NCBI GenBank assembly: GCA_024206195.1
Contig: JAAGZO010000364.1
Location: 1 to 54,972 of the forward strand
Reading direction: 5' to 3'
Source of the DNA: a bacterium
Lineage (GTDB): Archaea; Nanoarchaeota; Nanoarchaeia; Woesearchaeales; UBA10216
Length of the DNA stretch: 54,972 nt
Below the pieces are notes generated by a model. It saw nothing but the letters and a program-made list of their open reading frames with translations. It searched no databases and was not told the DNA's origin. Within the stretch, counting starts at the first letter, position 1; each line of letters begins with the position of its first letter. A program made the translations under genes and the position numbers. Positions 1 through 8,008 of the stretch are shown here, one piece after another.

Positions 1-1
1 C

Positions 2-475
2 TTGGGAATAGTCATTGATATTTGCGATCTAAAGGAAATACATGAGGGTGTTATAATCCCTGGTGACGGTGCTTCCTATTACAAAACAGAGTTTGAACTA
101 TTAACATTCAAGCCAGAGATGCAAGAGGTTCTTTATGGTAAGATAAAGGACGTTGCTGACTTTGGTGCTTTCATTAACATGGGAGCAATCGACGGAATGA
201 TTCACATTTCTCAAACAATGGATGACTTTGTAAGTTTCAGCAAGGACAAAGTATTGCTGGGCAAAGACTCAAAGCGAACGCTAAGAGTTGGAGACAAGTG
301 CAAGGCAAGAGTTATTGCAGTGAGTTACAAAGAAGTCACAAACCCTAAGATTGGCCTTACAATGAGGCAGCAGGGCTTGGGAAGGCTGGACTGGTTGGAT
401 GAAGAGAATGCACCAAAAGAAGAGAAGCCAGCGCCAGAGAAGAAAAAGGATACCAAGAAGAAGAGTAAAAAATGA
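2..475 (+). CDS. rpo7: RNA polymerase subunit Rpo7 (RpoE1), 5'-partial
   Basis: This is the 3' part of the gene for Rpo7, the RNA polymerase stalk subunit that pairs with Rpo4 and contacts emerging RNA. The frame is open to the left edge of the window, so the TTG at 2 is not taken as a true start; about 157 residues are present of a family usually near 185-190. An S1/OB RNA-binding fold is visible at about residues 43-122 (YGKIKDVADFGAFINMG, then GMIHISQ), followed by a Lys/Glu/Pro-rich tail of about 20 residues. The stop overlaps the spt4 start as ATGA, which implies translational coupling. The rpo7-spt4-S24e-S27ae order is the standard archaeal one. The partner Rpo4 lies at 48438-48788 on the other strand. 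Confidence 0.93.
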   Translation: MGIVIDICDLKEIHEGVIIPGDGASYYKTEFELLTFKPEMQEVLYGKIKDVADFGAFINMGAIDGMIHISQTMDDFVSFSKDKVLLGKDSKRTLRVGDKCKARVIAVSYKEVTNPKIGLTMRQQGLGRLDWLDEENAPKEEKPAPEKKKDTKKKSKK

Positions 476-657
476 AGAAAAAAGTATGTAAGCAATGCAA
501 GGTATTTGTTGATGATAATGTATGCCCAATTTGCAAAGGCAATCAGTTCAGTACAAACTGGCAGGGCAGAATTAATATTCTTAATTCAAAGAAATCTTCA
601 ATTGCAAAAAAGCTTAACATAGAACACGATTCAGAATATGTAGTTAAAGTAAGGTGA
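472..657 (+). CDS. spt4: Transcription elongation factor Spt4 (RpoE2)
   Basis: A 61-residue Spt4, the small zinc protein that binds the Spt5 NGN domain and makes RNA polymerase processive. Two zinc pairs are visible, CKQC at residues 7-10 and CPIC at 18-21, followed by the family-typical NQFSTNWQGRI segment. The length is normal for archaeal Spt4. It starts in an ATGA overlap with rpo7 and its stop overlaps the GTG of the S24e gene, so all three are probably translated together from one message. Spt5 is not in the window. Confidence 0.93.
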   Translation: MKKKVCKQCKVFVDDNVCPICKGNQFSTNWQGRINILNSKKSSIAKKLNIEHDSEYVVKVR

Positions 658-1076
658 TATCTTTGCAAATAAAAATTATTGCTAAAAATGAGAAGCCTCT
701 TTTATCGAGGACAGAAATAGAAGCAGAACTAGAATTCAGTGCAGCAACCCCACGCAGAGCAGAGCTTAAGAAGCAGCTTGCAGAAGGGTTGAAAGTAAGT
801 CCAGACTTGGTTGTTATAAGAAAAACAGTCCAGGCCTTTGGAAACAGAGAAGCAAAACTGTACGCAAACATCTACAAAACAAAGGAAGATGTTGATAAAT
901 ACGAATCACAGGTTTTCCTTAAACGTGGAGAGTCAAAAAAGAAAGAAGGAGAAGCTGCTCCACAGGAAGCGCCAAAGGAAGCTCCTAAGAAGGAAGAAGC
1001 ACCTAAGGAAGCTCCTAAAAAAGAAGAAAAAAAGGAAGCTCCTAAAGAAGCTCCTAAGAAGGACGAGAAGAAGTAA
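654..1076 (+). CDS. rps24e: 30S ribosomal protein S24e with long charged tail
   Basis: S24e of the small ribosomal subunit. The conserved core fills about residues 1-95, with [10 protein letters not shown] near the start and the [19 protein letters not shown] segment in the middle. After the core comes about 45 residues of Lys/Glu/Ala/Pro repeats (EAPKKEE-type units), much longer than a usual S24e tail. GTG at 654 is chosen because it overlaps the spt4 stop (GTGA) and keeps the full core; TTG at 663 is an alternative. The tail units are near-perfect DNA repeats, so length may vary between strains. Similar tails occur here on S6e and Rpo7. Confidence 0.92.
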   Translation: MISLQIKIIAKNEKPLLSRTEIEAELEFSAATPRRAELKKQLAEGLKVSPDLVVIRKTVQAFGNREAKLYANIYKTKEDVDKYESQVFLKRGESKKKEGEAAPQEAPKEAPKKEEAPKEAPKKEEKKEAPKEAPKKDEKK

Positions 1077-1078
1077 AG

Positions 1079-1282
1079 ATGGGAAAGAAAAAGAAAAATC
1101 CAAAGAAGCCAATGCAGATATGGAAAGTATACGAAGCAAAGGGAGAACTTAAGAGAAAGAACCCTTCATGCCCTAAGTGCGGCACAGGAACATTCCTAGC
1201 AGCACACAAGGATCGCTCAACATGCGGCAAATGCGGCTATTCAGAAATGAAGTCCAAGGAAGCCAAGGAAGAAAAGAAATAA
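1079..1282 (+). CDS. rps27ae: 30S ribosomal protein S27ae
   Basis: A 67-residue zinc-ribbon protein of the small subunit, corresponding to the part that eukaryotes make as a ubiquitin fusion. The zinc ligands are in CPKCGTG and CGKCGY, with a basic N-terminus ([10 protein letters not shown]) that would touch rRNA. It follows S24e after two bases and closes the operon; a T-run begins directly after the stop. Length and motifs are normal for archaeal S27ae. Confidence 0.93.
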   Translation: MGKKKKNPKKPMQIWKVYEAKGELKRKNPSCPKCGTGTFLAAHKDRSTCGKCGYSEMKSKEAKEEKK

Positions 1283-1291
1283 TTTTTTTTT
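1283..1291 (+). terminator. T-run terminator after the rpo7-S27ae operon
   Basis: Nine consecutive T bases start immediately after the S27ae stop codon. Archaeal RNA polymerase can terminate on such T-runs without a hairpin; none is seen here. Confidence 0.55.
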
Positions 1292-1317
1292 AGTTTCATT
1301 ATAATTCTATAGCAAAG

Positions 1318-1326
1318 TTTTATAAA
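1318..1326 (+). promoter_or_regulatory. TATA box of the methionine aminopeptidase gene
   Basis: TTTTATAAA centred about 26 bases before the ATG at 1349. That spacing puts transcription start at or next to the ATG, so the message should be leaderless. Confidence 0.7.
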
Positions 1327-1348
1327 CCTCTTTCTGTCTCTTTTTATT

Positions 1349-2236
1349 ATGGTTGAAGACCTTGAAAAATCAAAAGAAGCATGCAGAATAACAGCTGAAG
1401 CACTTGCTTTTGGAAAAGGTTTGATCAAAAAGGATGCTTCTATGGTTGGGGTTCTTGATCAGATTGAAAAAAAGATAGTTGAGCTTGGCGGTCAGCCAGC
1501 ATTCCCTGCTCAGATTTCATTAAATCATGTTGCAGCTCACTTCTGCGCAGACGCAGGTGATGAAACAATATTCTCAGACCAGGTTGCAAAACTGGATATT
1601 GGTGTTCACATTGATGGATTTATCGGAGACAGCGCTTGCACTGTTGATCTGTCAGGAAACTACGCAGACCTTGTTAAAGCCTCTCAGGAAGCACTAGATG
1701 AGGCAATAAAGGCAATCTCGCCAGGCATTACAACAGGAGAGATAGGCCAGGTAATACAGGATGTAATAACAAGCTACAATCTTGCTCCTGTAAGAAATCT
1801 TGGGGGTCATGGATTGGAACAATTCAATGTTCATTCAAAACCAAATATTCCTAATTTCAATAATGGAGATACAACAAAGCTTGAATCAGGCCAGATTGTT
1901 GCAGTAGAGCCATTCGCAACACTTGGAGCAGGAATTGTTATTGAAACAAGCAATCCTACTGTTTTTTCTCTGGAAGCAAAGAAGCCAATGAGAGATCCTA
2001 CTGCAAGAAAGATGATTACTGAGATTGAATCTTACAATGATCTTCCATTCACAAAGCGTTGGCTAACAAAGAAGTTTCCTTTGATGAAAGTTAACCTGGC
2101 ATTAAAGCAGATGAGCATGCTTGGTATGCTGCATGAATACCCACCGCTAATTGACAAAGAAAAAGGTTTAGTCAGTCAATCAGAACACACTCTCCTGATA
2201 ACAGACTCCGGCGCAGAAATTCTTACAAAGATTTGA
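1349..2236 (+). CDS. map: Methionine aminopeptidase, type 2
   Basis: Removes the initiator methionine from new proteins in the cytoplasm. All five dinuclear metal ligands of the M24 pita-bread fold can be seen: D83 (LDIGVH), D94 (GDSAC), H154 (GGHG), E187 (VEPFA) and E279 (SQSEHT). The 60-residue insertion between H154 and the C-terminal part marks it as type 2, the archaeal/eukaryotic form; 295 residues is a normal archaeal length. The ATG is leaderless, 26 bases after a clear TATA box. It converges on hisS and the two coding regions overlap by 14 bases at their 3' ends. Confidence 0.95.
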   Translation: MVEDLEKSKEACRITAEALAFGKGLIKKDASMVGVLDQIEKKIVELGGQPAFPAQISLNHVAAHFCADAGDETIFSDQVAKLDIGVHIDGFIGDSACTVDLSGNYADLVKASQEALDEAIKAISPGITTGEIGQVIQDVITSYNLAPVRNLGGHGLEQFNVHSKPNIPNFNNGDTTKLESGQIVAVEPFATLGAGIVIETSNPTVFSLEAKKPMRDPTARKMITEIESYNDLPFTKRWLTKKFPLMKVNLALKQMSMLGMLHEYPPLIDKEKGLVSQSEHTLLITDSGAEILTKI

Positions 2237-3482
2237 TTAATTTCTCAACACTAAGCATCTTTTCATTTCCAGTTTTCATATCCCTTAGCTTTACTTTCTT
2301 TTCTTTTAGCTCTTTTGCTCCGATGAAAACAACATATGGAATTCCAAGCGTGTTTGCATAGTCAAGGTTCCTGCTGATTCCTCTTTCAGCAAGATCAATC
2401 TCTGTGTTTACACCAGCATCTCTCAGTTCTTGAGCAATTGCAAGTGATTTCTTGAAAGTTTTTATTGGAATAACAAAAACCTTTGTTGGTGTTTTAACAC
2501 CAGCTCCTTTTTTCACAACATCAGAGATAACATCCAGTCCAAATGATATTCCAACAGCAGGATATTCTCTTTTTGTTTCCAGGAATTGAGGTATCATCTC
2601 GTCGAATCTTCCGCCTGCTGCTATCGCAGATTTGATCTCTCCTTTTTTGAGGAATACCTCGAACACAGTGCCAGTGTAATAAACTAATCCTCTAGCAAGT
2701 GATGTATCAAACTCAACATTCTTCTTTGATTTTAGATATCCAAACAGCTCTTCAATCTCTTTTATCCCTGTGATGCCTTCTTTTGATTGTACAAGCCTCA
2801 TAAGATCATTGACCTTTTCGTAAAAATTTCCTTTTGTCTGTACAACCTTCATGAGCTTGTCAACATTCTTCACTCCTTTCTGCTTTAGCTCTTTCTTGAC
2901 ATTATCTGCTCCAATCTTGTCAAGCTTGTCTATTGTAAGAATCACGCTTTCTTTGTCTGAAATTTCAAACACATCCAGGATACCATTCAGAATCTTGCGA
3001 TTATTGACTTTAATTACAACATCAAGTCCAATCTCTTTGAATGCATCCTGTGCAAGCATTATCAATTCTGCCTCAGCTGTCTTTGCATTTACTCCAACAA
3101 TGTCTACATCGCACTGCACAAACTGTCTATACCTTCCAGCTTTTATTGGTCCGTCGCGATAAACACTGCCAATCTCATATCTCTTGAAAGGCATCTTAAT
3201 TGTAGGATTCATTGCAATGAATCTGCACAATGGAACAGTAAGATCATACCTTAGGCCAAGTTCTCTATCTCCTTGATCCTTCAACTTAAACGTCTCTTTC
3301 AGTATCTCAGCACCGCCAGCATATTTTGAGGATAATGTAGCATAGCGTTCAATCAGCGGAGTTTCCAGAGGAGCAAAGCCGTACTTAGCAAATACTTTCT
3401 TCAGTGTTTCAACTACACTATCCCTTGCAATCTTCTCTTCTCCGTATAAATCCCTTGTTCCACGAGCGATTTGATGTTTCAT
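2223..3482 (-). CDS. hisS: Histidyl-tRNA synthetase
   Basis: Charges tRNA-His with histidine. This is a full-length class II enzyme of 419 residues: motif 1 region near the N-terminus (ETPLIERYATLSSKYAGG), motif 2 with YEIGSVYRDGPIKAGRYRQF, the histidine signature ARGLVYYTGTVFEVF, motif 3 with AVGISFGLDV, and a C-terminal anticodon-binding domain from about residue 325. It is not a HisZ-type paralogue, because both the catalytic signature and the anticodon domain are kept. The start is preceded by AGGAGG seven bases upstream, the strongest Shine-Dalgarno in the window, and by its own TTTTTTAAA box. It is the last gene of a minus-strand cluster with tRNA-His, HisG-HisE and HisI. Confidence 0.95.
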   Translation of the reverse strand: MKHQIARGTRDLYGEEKIARDSVVETLKKVFAKYGFAPLETPLIERYATLSSKYAGGAEILKETFKLKDQGDRELGLRYDLTVPLCRFIAMNPTIKMPFKRYEIGSVYRDGPIKAGRYRQFVQCDVDIVGVNAKTAEAELIMLAQDAFKEIGLDVVIKVNNRKILNGILDVFEISDKESVILTIDKLDKIGADNVKKELKQKGVKNVDKLMKVVQTKGNFYEKVNDLMRLVQSKEGITGIKEIEELFGYLKSKKNVEFDTSLARGLVYYTGTVFEVFLKKGEIKSAIAAGGRFDEMIPQFLETKREYPAVGISFGLDVISDVVKKGAGVKTPTKVFVIPIKTFKKSLAIAQELRDAGVNTEIDLAERGISRNLDYANTLGIPYVVFIGAKELKEKKVKLRDMKTGNEKMLSVEKLIKSL

Positions 3483-3537
3483 GTTATAACCTCCTGATTA
3501 TTCATGGTTTAAAAAACTTTCCTGATTTCAATTGATT

Positions 3538-3891
3538 TCAGATTACCCTTCCGTTGTCAAAACAACTGTATCGGTCTTTAAAGTGGCATGCCCCCCCTCC
3601 ATGCTGAACTGCTCTAATCATTATTGAGTCATAATCGCAGTCAAGGTACATCTGCTCAAGGTCTTGGGTGCAGCCGCTTGTCTTGCCCTTTACCCACAGC
3701 TCATTCTTGCTTCTGCTCCAGTAGGTTACTTTGCGGGTCATTATTGTCTCTCTCAGTGCTTCCTCGTTCATGTATGCTTGCATCAGCACCTTATCTGTTT
3801 CTATGCACTGAGTCACTACAGGCACAAGGAACTGGTTTTTTAATTCTATCTTGCTGAAGTCCACCTTTTCCACTATTGCGTCGATGTTCAT
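3538..3891 (-). CDS. hisI: Phosphoribosyl-AMP cyclohydrolase HisI
   Basis: Third step of histidine synthesis: opens the purine ring of phosphoribosyl-AMP to give ProFAR. The family signature WSRSKNELWVKGKTSG is followed by DCDYDS (Mg/Zn site aspartates and first Cys) and ACHFKDRYSCF (two further Zn cysteines), so the catalytic set looks complete. I start it at the ATG at 3891, which overlaps the hisG-hisE stop as ATGA and has GGAG nine bases upstream; ATG at 3897 is the alternative, and a longer frame from 3930 only adds an unrelated basic stretch. About 117 residues, normal for stand-alone HisI. Tightly coupled to HisG-HisE. Confidence 0.92.
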   Translation of the reverse strand: MNIDAIVEKVDFSKIELKNQFLVPVVTQCIETDKVLMQAYMNEEALRETIMTRKVTYWSRSKNELWVKGKTSGCTQDLEQMYLDCDYDSIMIRAVQHGGGACHFKDRYSCFDNGRVI

Positions 3892-4847
3892 TTCCATCTT
3901 CTCCTTATTTCTTCTTCTACTTCTTTCCAAGATTTGTTTGCTTCGGCAAGCAGCATATCTGTTGCGTAGAAGACATCTATAGCTTCGCCGATAAGGTTTT
4001 CTCCGGTTGCGGATGCTTGAACTAGCTCTGCAGCCTCCTCACCAAATTTCTTAATCAGCTTGTTTTTGTCTTTAAGCAGATTGGAAGTGTAGGAGCCATT
4101 CGGTCTGTCCCTTCTTTTTTCAATCCTTGCGTATTCCTGCTGCATTACATCGCTGTCTTTAGCGCCTATTAACGAGATGTCGCTGAAACGGACTATTTCA
4201 ACAATTTGCAGCCCATTTTTTCTCATCGCACTTTCGGGGCTATTGTTACCCCTGTAAACAACTTCTATGCAGGCATCATTTGTCCCTTCAGCTACTGTAA
4301 CTTCTGTATCTCCATCATATTCTGTTATAGAGAATCCTCTGCCTTCTTTGCTGAAACGTTCGTCTAGGTATTTCAGCGATGTACTAAGGAAGCTGGTGTT
4401 TACAGCGATTCTCATATTTTCAGGAAGATCTTCTTTTGACCCTGTTTTATTCATAAGGCATAATGCAGGCCTTTTGAATTCTGCATCCACGTCAAACCAG
4501 TCATACGTATTAAGGACTCCCAGTTCATACGACTTAGCAGATCCCCTTGTTTTCAACCACCAGTCATCAAAAAAGTCGTTGCCTGTTAAGCCTGCTGCAG
4601 ATTTTCCTTTTTCCAAGTAGTCAGCTACTCTTTGAGGGATGTCTGAGCCTCTCGCTGCTATCATCTCAAGCCTTCCTACTTCTTCTCCATCTTTTATGAT
4701 GGTTCCACTATCCTTTTCAATACCAATTTCAGGGAGCAGGTTATCTACATAATCGCCCAAACTCCCTTTTTTAGGTATGAAAAGCGTTGAATTTCTTTGT
4801 CCAATGAATTCACTAATATTCTCTCGGTAAATACCAATTTGTGTCAT
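3888..4847 (-). CDS. hisGE: Fused ATP phosphoribosyltransferase / phosphoribosyl-ATP pyrophosphohydrolase (HisG-HisE)
   Basis: A two-domain enzyme covering the first two steps of histidine synthesis. Residues about 1-235 resemble HisG: FIPKKGSLGDYV (PKGR-like loop), DIPQRVADYL, GLTGNDFFDD, DLGF-like LGVLNTYDWF, and the PRPP-binding region with VTVAEGTNDACIEVV. It is the short HisG form, without the ~80-residue regulatory domain. Residues about 245-319 resemble HisE: YTSNLL, KKFGEEAAEL, EAIDVFYATDMLL. HisE is more often fused to HisI, so HisG-HisE is unusual. ATG at 4847 (GGAG eight bases upstream) is preferred over 4904, which would sit within the TATA-like TTTAAAT region. Start and domain limits are estimates. 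Confidence 0.85.
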   Translation of the reverse strand: MTQIGIYRENISEFIGQRNSTLFIPKKGSLGDYVDNLLPEIGIEKDSGTIIKDGEEVGRLEMIAARGSDIPQRVADYLEKGKSAAGLTGNDFFDDWWLKTRGSAKSYELGVLNTYDWFDVDAEFKRPALCLMNKTGSKEDLPENMRIAVNTSFLSTSLKYLDERFSKEGRGFSITEYDGDTEVTVAEGTNDACIEVVYRGNNSPESAMRKNGLQIVEIVRFSDISLIGAKDSDVMQQEYARIEKRRDRPNGSYTSNLLKDKNKLIKKFGEEAAELVQASATGENLIGEAIDVFYATDMLLAEANKSWKEVEEEIRRRWK

Positions 4848-4936
4848 TTTGAATACTCCGTGTTTTAAGCCCACATGGCTATAGCTAAATTTAGATTTAA
4901 ACAATGCGTAGAACTAACAATGATGGAAAAAAGAAG

Positions 4937-5009
4937 GGCCACGGCCGAGAATCGAACTCGGTCCTGAAGCTCCACAGGCTTCAATGCTAACCGTTACACC
5001 ACCGCAGCC
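4937..5009 (-). tRNA. tRNA-His (GUG)
   Basis: Reading the minus strand, GCTGCGG pairs with CCGTGGC as a seven-pair acceptor stem (two G-U pairs). A G precedes position 1 and C is at 73, the G-1:C73 pair that identifies tRNA-His, here encoded in the DNA. The D arm is GTGT...AGCAT, the anticodon stem GAAGC/GCTTC encloses CTGTGGA with anticodon GTG, and the T arm is CCGAG-TTCGATT-CTCGG. CCA is not encoded. A T-rich tract follows, and CTAAAAAATTA lies about 25 bases upstream as a TATA-like box. It stands directly upstream of hisGE on the same strand. Confidence 0.93.
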
Positions 5010-5130
5010 ATCTGAACATAATTTTTTAGATTTACAACTATTAGAATCAACTTCTCTAACAATGAATATAACCAACTCTTTGCATTTCGATCAGTACATG
5101 GATTTGATTGCCTTTATTTAAAACTTTCGA

Positions 5131-6255
5131 TTAGAAGTGATGCTTCTCTATCATTACCTTTAGCTTGACTATCTTCTGCTGCACTACTACAATAAAAGAT
5201 GCCAATAGCATAGTGGCTGTGAATTCTAAAAACAGCCTTAAATAAACATTCATCTCTGAGATGTATCCGAAAAGATATGATATAATTGCAAGTGCCCAGA
5301 AGCCATACAAATAGAGCCAGTATGAATTATAGCTTAGGAAAGATAGAATTTTTCTAAAATAAGCATGAATCGTATGATAATATTTATCCAGAATATTCAA
5401 AACAAGGAGTGTAGAGACTATTCCTAGCAGTAAAAAGTGTGGTGAAGGAGGGAATTTTGAAAGATTTAGCATGGTTTCAATTCCTAATCTTTTTAGAACA
5501 AAATAGTCAATTATGAAAAGAGCAATGAAGAATAAGGTTATGCTCCATTCATGCCTCCTTAATTTGCGTTCCTCATAGAGCTTCTCAAGGGAGAAGCCAA
5601 ACATGTAAACAAGACCCCATCCAGCTAAAAATGCAACGATGAAGCTTGCAATAGATAATACATTAACATTAAGTTGAGGGAAAGCTATAAACTCCAAGGG
5701 GAATTTTAGACTAACCGAATAAGCAATAAGATACACTAAAACCATGATGTGCGGTGTGTATTTACTTTTTTCATAAATATACTTGAGGAAAGGAAAAAGG
5801 AATGTTAATAATACCATTGCTATCACAATCCAATGAAATGCAAAGCCTATTGGAATGCCAAACAATGAAACAGATTGAATAAAGGAATACTCAGCAAGTA
5901 TTTTTTCTAGGTTTTCTTTTGAAAAAAACAGTAACAATCCATAACTAACCAAAGAGACCATTACAAACACAAACCAGGGAACCAGCAGCCTCAATATTCT
6001 TTTTTTATAAAACAAAAGAATGTCTTTAATATTTTTGAACTGAAGTTTTCTGCAGGAATAATACAGCGAGAAACCAGAACATATAATTATTATGCCGACT
6101 GAAAAATTGAGAACATCCCTGATTACAAGTAAGTAGGCATCAGAACTGAACCTGTTCGGATGCATGATCATAAAAGGAAGAATAACGTGCTGAAGCGTCA
6201 TAAATAAAATCGCCAGCCCTCTTAAGTAATCTATTATTTCAATCTTATGTTTCAT
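5131..6255 (-). CDS. Acyltransferase 3 family membrane protein
   Basis: An integral membrane protein with about ten hydrophobic segments across 374 residues. The N-terminus reads DYLRGLAILFMTLQHVILP, matching the first helix of the OafA/YrhL acyltransferase 3 family, where the histidine after the RG motif is important for catalysis. The family moves acyl groups onto extracellular or membrane sugars and lipids; the substrate here cannot be read from the sequence. GTTTAAATAG lies about 26 bases upstream of the ATG, and the promoter region is shared divergently with the gene at 6345. It stands alone on its strand. Confidence 0.85.
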   Translation of the reverse strand: MKHKIEIIDYLRGLAILFMTLQHVILPFMIMHPNRFSSDAYLLVIRDVLNFSVGIIIICSGFSLYYSCRKLQFKNIKDILLFYKKRILRLLVPWFVFVMVSLVSYGLLLFFSKENLEKILAEYSFIQSVSLFGIPIGFAFHWIVIAMVLLTFLFPFLKYIYEKSKYTPHIMVLVYLIAYSVSLKFPLEFIAFPQLNVNVLSIASFIVAFLAGWGLVYMFGFSLEKLYEERKLRRHEWSITLFFIALFIIDYFVLKRLGIETMLNLSKFPPSPHFLLLGIVSTLLVLNILDKYYHTIHAYFRKILSFLSYNSYWLYLYGFWALAIISYLFGYISEMNVYLRLFLEFTATMLLASFIVVVQQKIVKLKVMIEKHHF

Positions 6256-6295
6256 CTAATCCTTACTCTGCAAAAGAAGCTATTTAAACCTTTTC

Positions 6296-6312
6296 TTTGT
6301 GCATAGCACAAA
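6296..6312. promoter_or_regulatory. Palindrome in divergent promoter region
   Basis: TTTGTGC and GCACAAA form perfect 7-base arms around a 3-base spacer, between the TATA boxes of the acyltransferase gene and the gene at 6345. It could be an operator for a dimeric repressor; no regulator can be assigned. Confidence 0.45.
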
Positions 6313-6344
6313 CATTAAATAATCATCATAGGTCCCTTTAAGAA

Positions 6345-6695
6345 ATGCAAACTGATATTGCCCTTAAGGTTTTGGAACTAAGAACACTAGAGGAACCAAA
6401 GAAGCCTTCTGTAGTTGATTATCTTTTGTCTGCGTCCCCTCTTCCTATTATAGGTGAATGCGCATCAATTGATGTTAACTGGTGGAGAGAGTATAACAAA
6501 ACGAATAAAAACCCTCCTAACTTTCTTACTGATGACAGACAGATCCAGGCATTTGATGAGGGCCTAAGGGAGGACATTAAAAATAGTGCCATGAAAAATG
6601 CAAAGATGCAAAGAGGTGCTGTTTATTTATTTCACACAGGTTTAGCCTATGTATCCTCTGGCTTTATTGCTTATTTTATTGAAAACGGATTCTGA
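6345..6695 (+). CDS. Hypothetical protein, 116 residues
   Basis: I do not recognise a family. The N-terminal 60 residues are mixed polar with VVDYLLSASPLPIIGE, and a WWREYNKTNKNPP segment. The C-terminal 25 residues are hydrophobic (YLFHTGLAYVSSGFIAYF) and could be one membrane helix, which would make this a tail-anchored protein. The ATG is about 28 bases after an ATTAAATAA box, so the message may be leaderless. It shares a divergent promoter region and a palindrome with the acyltransferase gene and is followed by a site-2-protease-like gene that has its own promoter. Confidence 0.6.
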   Translation: MQTDIALKVLELRTLEEPKKPSVVDYLLSASPLPIIGECASIDVNWWREYNKTNKNPPNFLTDDRQIQAFDEGLREDIKNSAMKNAKMQRGAVYLFHTGLAYVSSGFIAYFIENGF

Positions 6696-6733
6696 CCCAA
6701 AAACTTTTTAAACAATCATTATACTGAATCCTT

Positions 6734-7429
6734 ATGAAATTGCGTTTTTCGAGCGATGAGCTAAAGGATCTTCTGAAAGCCTGGGTTGCGATATCAGTTG
6801 CCTTTGCTGTTTTAATGTCAGGAGACAACCCATTCTGGATAATGCTTATTGTATCAGCATTAACAGTAGGTATTGGTTTCTTGTTTCACGAGCTTGCTCA
6901 CAAGTTTTTTGCGCAGCGATATGGCTTAATTGCAGAGTTCAGGGCTTTCAACGCAATGCTGCTGATAGCTGTTGGCCTTTCATTCTTTGGCTTTATCATT
7001 GCAGCTCCAGGTGCTGTTTTCATAAGAGGCAGTATTGACAGGATAAAAAATGGAAAAATATCTGCAGCAGGCCCTGCAGCAAATATCATATTAGCATTTT
7101 TACTATTCATCATAGCTTTTATCATACCCTATGATTTCTTGTTTCCATTCATACTCTATGGTTCATACATCAATGCAATGCTTGCTCTATTCAATTTAAT
7201 ACCCTTTGGCATCTTTGATGGATCAAAGATTTTCAAATGGAACAAGATGGTATACATCAGCATGGTAGTGCTTGGAGTAGTTGCTATGATGCTTCCAAAC
7301 ATTGTTTCTATGATCCTGAGTAATTTTTCAGCTGGACCAGAGGTTCTTACTTTAAACATTCCGCCTTTGGAATCTATGGGCAATGCTACAAGCGGCACAA
7401 TGACAATTCCTGTTACAATATCATCTTAG
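6734..7429 (+). CDS. Site-2 protease family membrane metalloprotease (M50)
   Basis: An intramembrane zinc protease. HELAH at residues 52-56 gives the two zinc histidines and the catalytic glutamate, and NLIPFGIFDG at about 154-163 supplies the third ligand (Asp) in the family's second motif. SAAGPAANI is the typical glycine/alanine-rich stretch before the third core helix. At 231 residues it is a minimal S2P core of about six membrane segments, lacking PDZ or CBS domains, plus a hydrophilic C-terminal tail of about 30 residues. The substrate is unknown. TTTTTAAAC about 26 bases upstream of the ATG suggests a leaderless message. Confidence 0.88.
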   Translation: MKLRFSSDELKDLLKAWVAISVAFAVLMSGDNPFWIMLIVSALTVGIGFLFHELAHKFFAQRYGLIAEFRAFNAMLLIAVGLSFFGFIIAAPGAVFIRGSIDRIKNGKISAAGPAANIILAFLLFIIAFIIPYDFLFPFILYGSYINAMLALFNLIPFGIFDGSKIFKWNKMVYISMVVLGVVAMMLPNIVSMILSNFSAGPEVLTLNIPPLESMGNATSGTMTIPVTISS

Positions 7430-7479
7430 TAATAATCACCCAAAACATTTAAATACCACCACTAAATTCTTTTTATATT

Positions 7480-7974
7480 ATGGCAACATTCAAACTAGTA
7501 ATATCAGACCCAAAATCTGGCTTAAGTGCTCAGAGGGAAGTAAAGGACAAGACAGCATCAGCACTCCTAGGTATGAAAGTAGGAGACAAGCTAAAGGGAG
7601 AGCTAATTGACCTTACTGGATATGAGTTTGAGGTCTCTGGCGGAAGCGACTATTGCGGTTTCCCTATGAGAAAGGATGTTCATGGTACAGGCAGGAAGAA
7701 GATTCTGGCTGTTCAGGGCGTTGGCCTAAAAAAGGTTGCAAAGGGCATTAAGCAGCGAAAAACAGTCTGCGGCAACACAATACACGCAAAGATATCTCAG
7801 ATCAATCTTAAGATTCTAACACAGGGCAAGGAAAAGATAGTTGAGGCAAAGGCTAAGGAAGGCGAGAAGAAGGCAGAAGAAAAGAAGCCTGAGCCAAAGA
7901 AAGAAGAGCCAAAAAAGGAAGAAAAGCCTAAAGAAGCTCCTAAAAAAGAAGAACCTAAGCCCGAAAAGAAGTAA
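7480..7974 (+). CDS. rps6e: 30S ribosomal protein S6e with Lys/Glu/Pro tail
   Basis: S6e of the small ribosomal subunit. The core (about residues 1-125) contains the diagnostic GGSDYCGFPMRKDVHGTGRK and the KGIKQRKTVCGNTI segment that packs on rRNA. The last 40 residues are a Lys/Glu/Pro repeat tail of the same type as in S24e, not part of the usual archaeal S6e. TTTAAATACC sits 26 bases upstream of the ATG, so the gene is probably leaderless. It is followed 34 bases later by aIF2-gamma, the usual archaeal neighbour. Confidence 0.94.
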   Translation: MATFKLVISDPKSGLSAQREVKDKTASALLGMKVGDKLKGELIDLTGYEFEVSGGSDYCGFPMRKDVHGTGRKKILAVQGVGLKKVAKGIKQRKTVCGNTIHAKISQINLKILTQGKEKIVEAKAKEGEKKAEEKKPEPKKEEPKKEEKPKEAPKKEEPKPEKK

Positions 7975-8008
7975 ATTTATAAATATACAGTTTTTCTTTT
8001 TCTATTAG

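Noticed and set aside
2..4. TTG at position 2 as the start of rpo7
   Set aside because: The S1 domain lies too near and the family has about 30 more residues before this point; the gene simply runs in from outside.
2223..3482. hisS read as HisZ, regulatory subunit of HisG
   Set aside because: It keeps the histidine signature and a full anticodon-binding domain, so it is a true HisRS; a second role is only a hypothesis.
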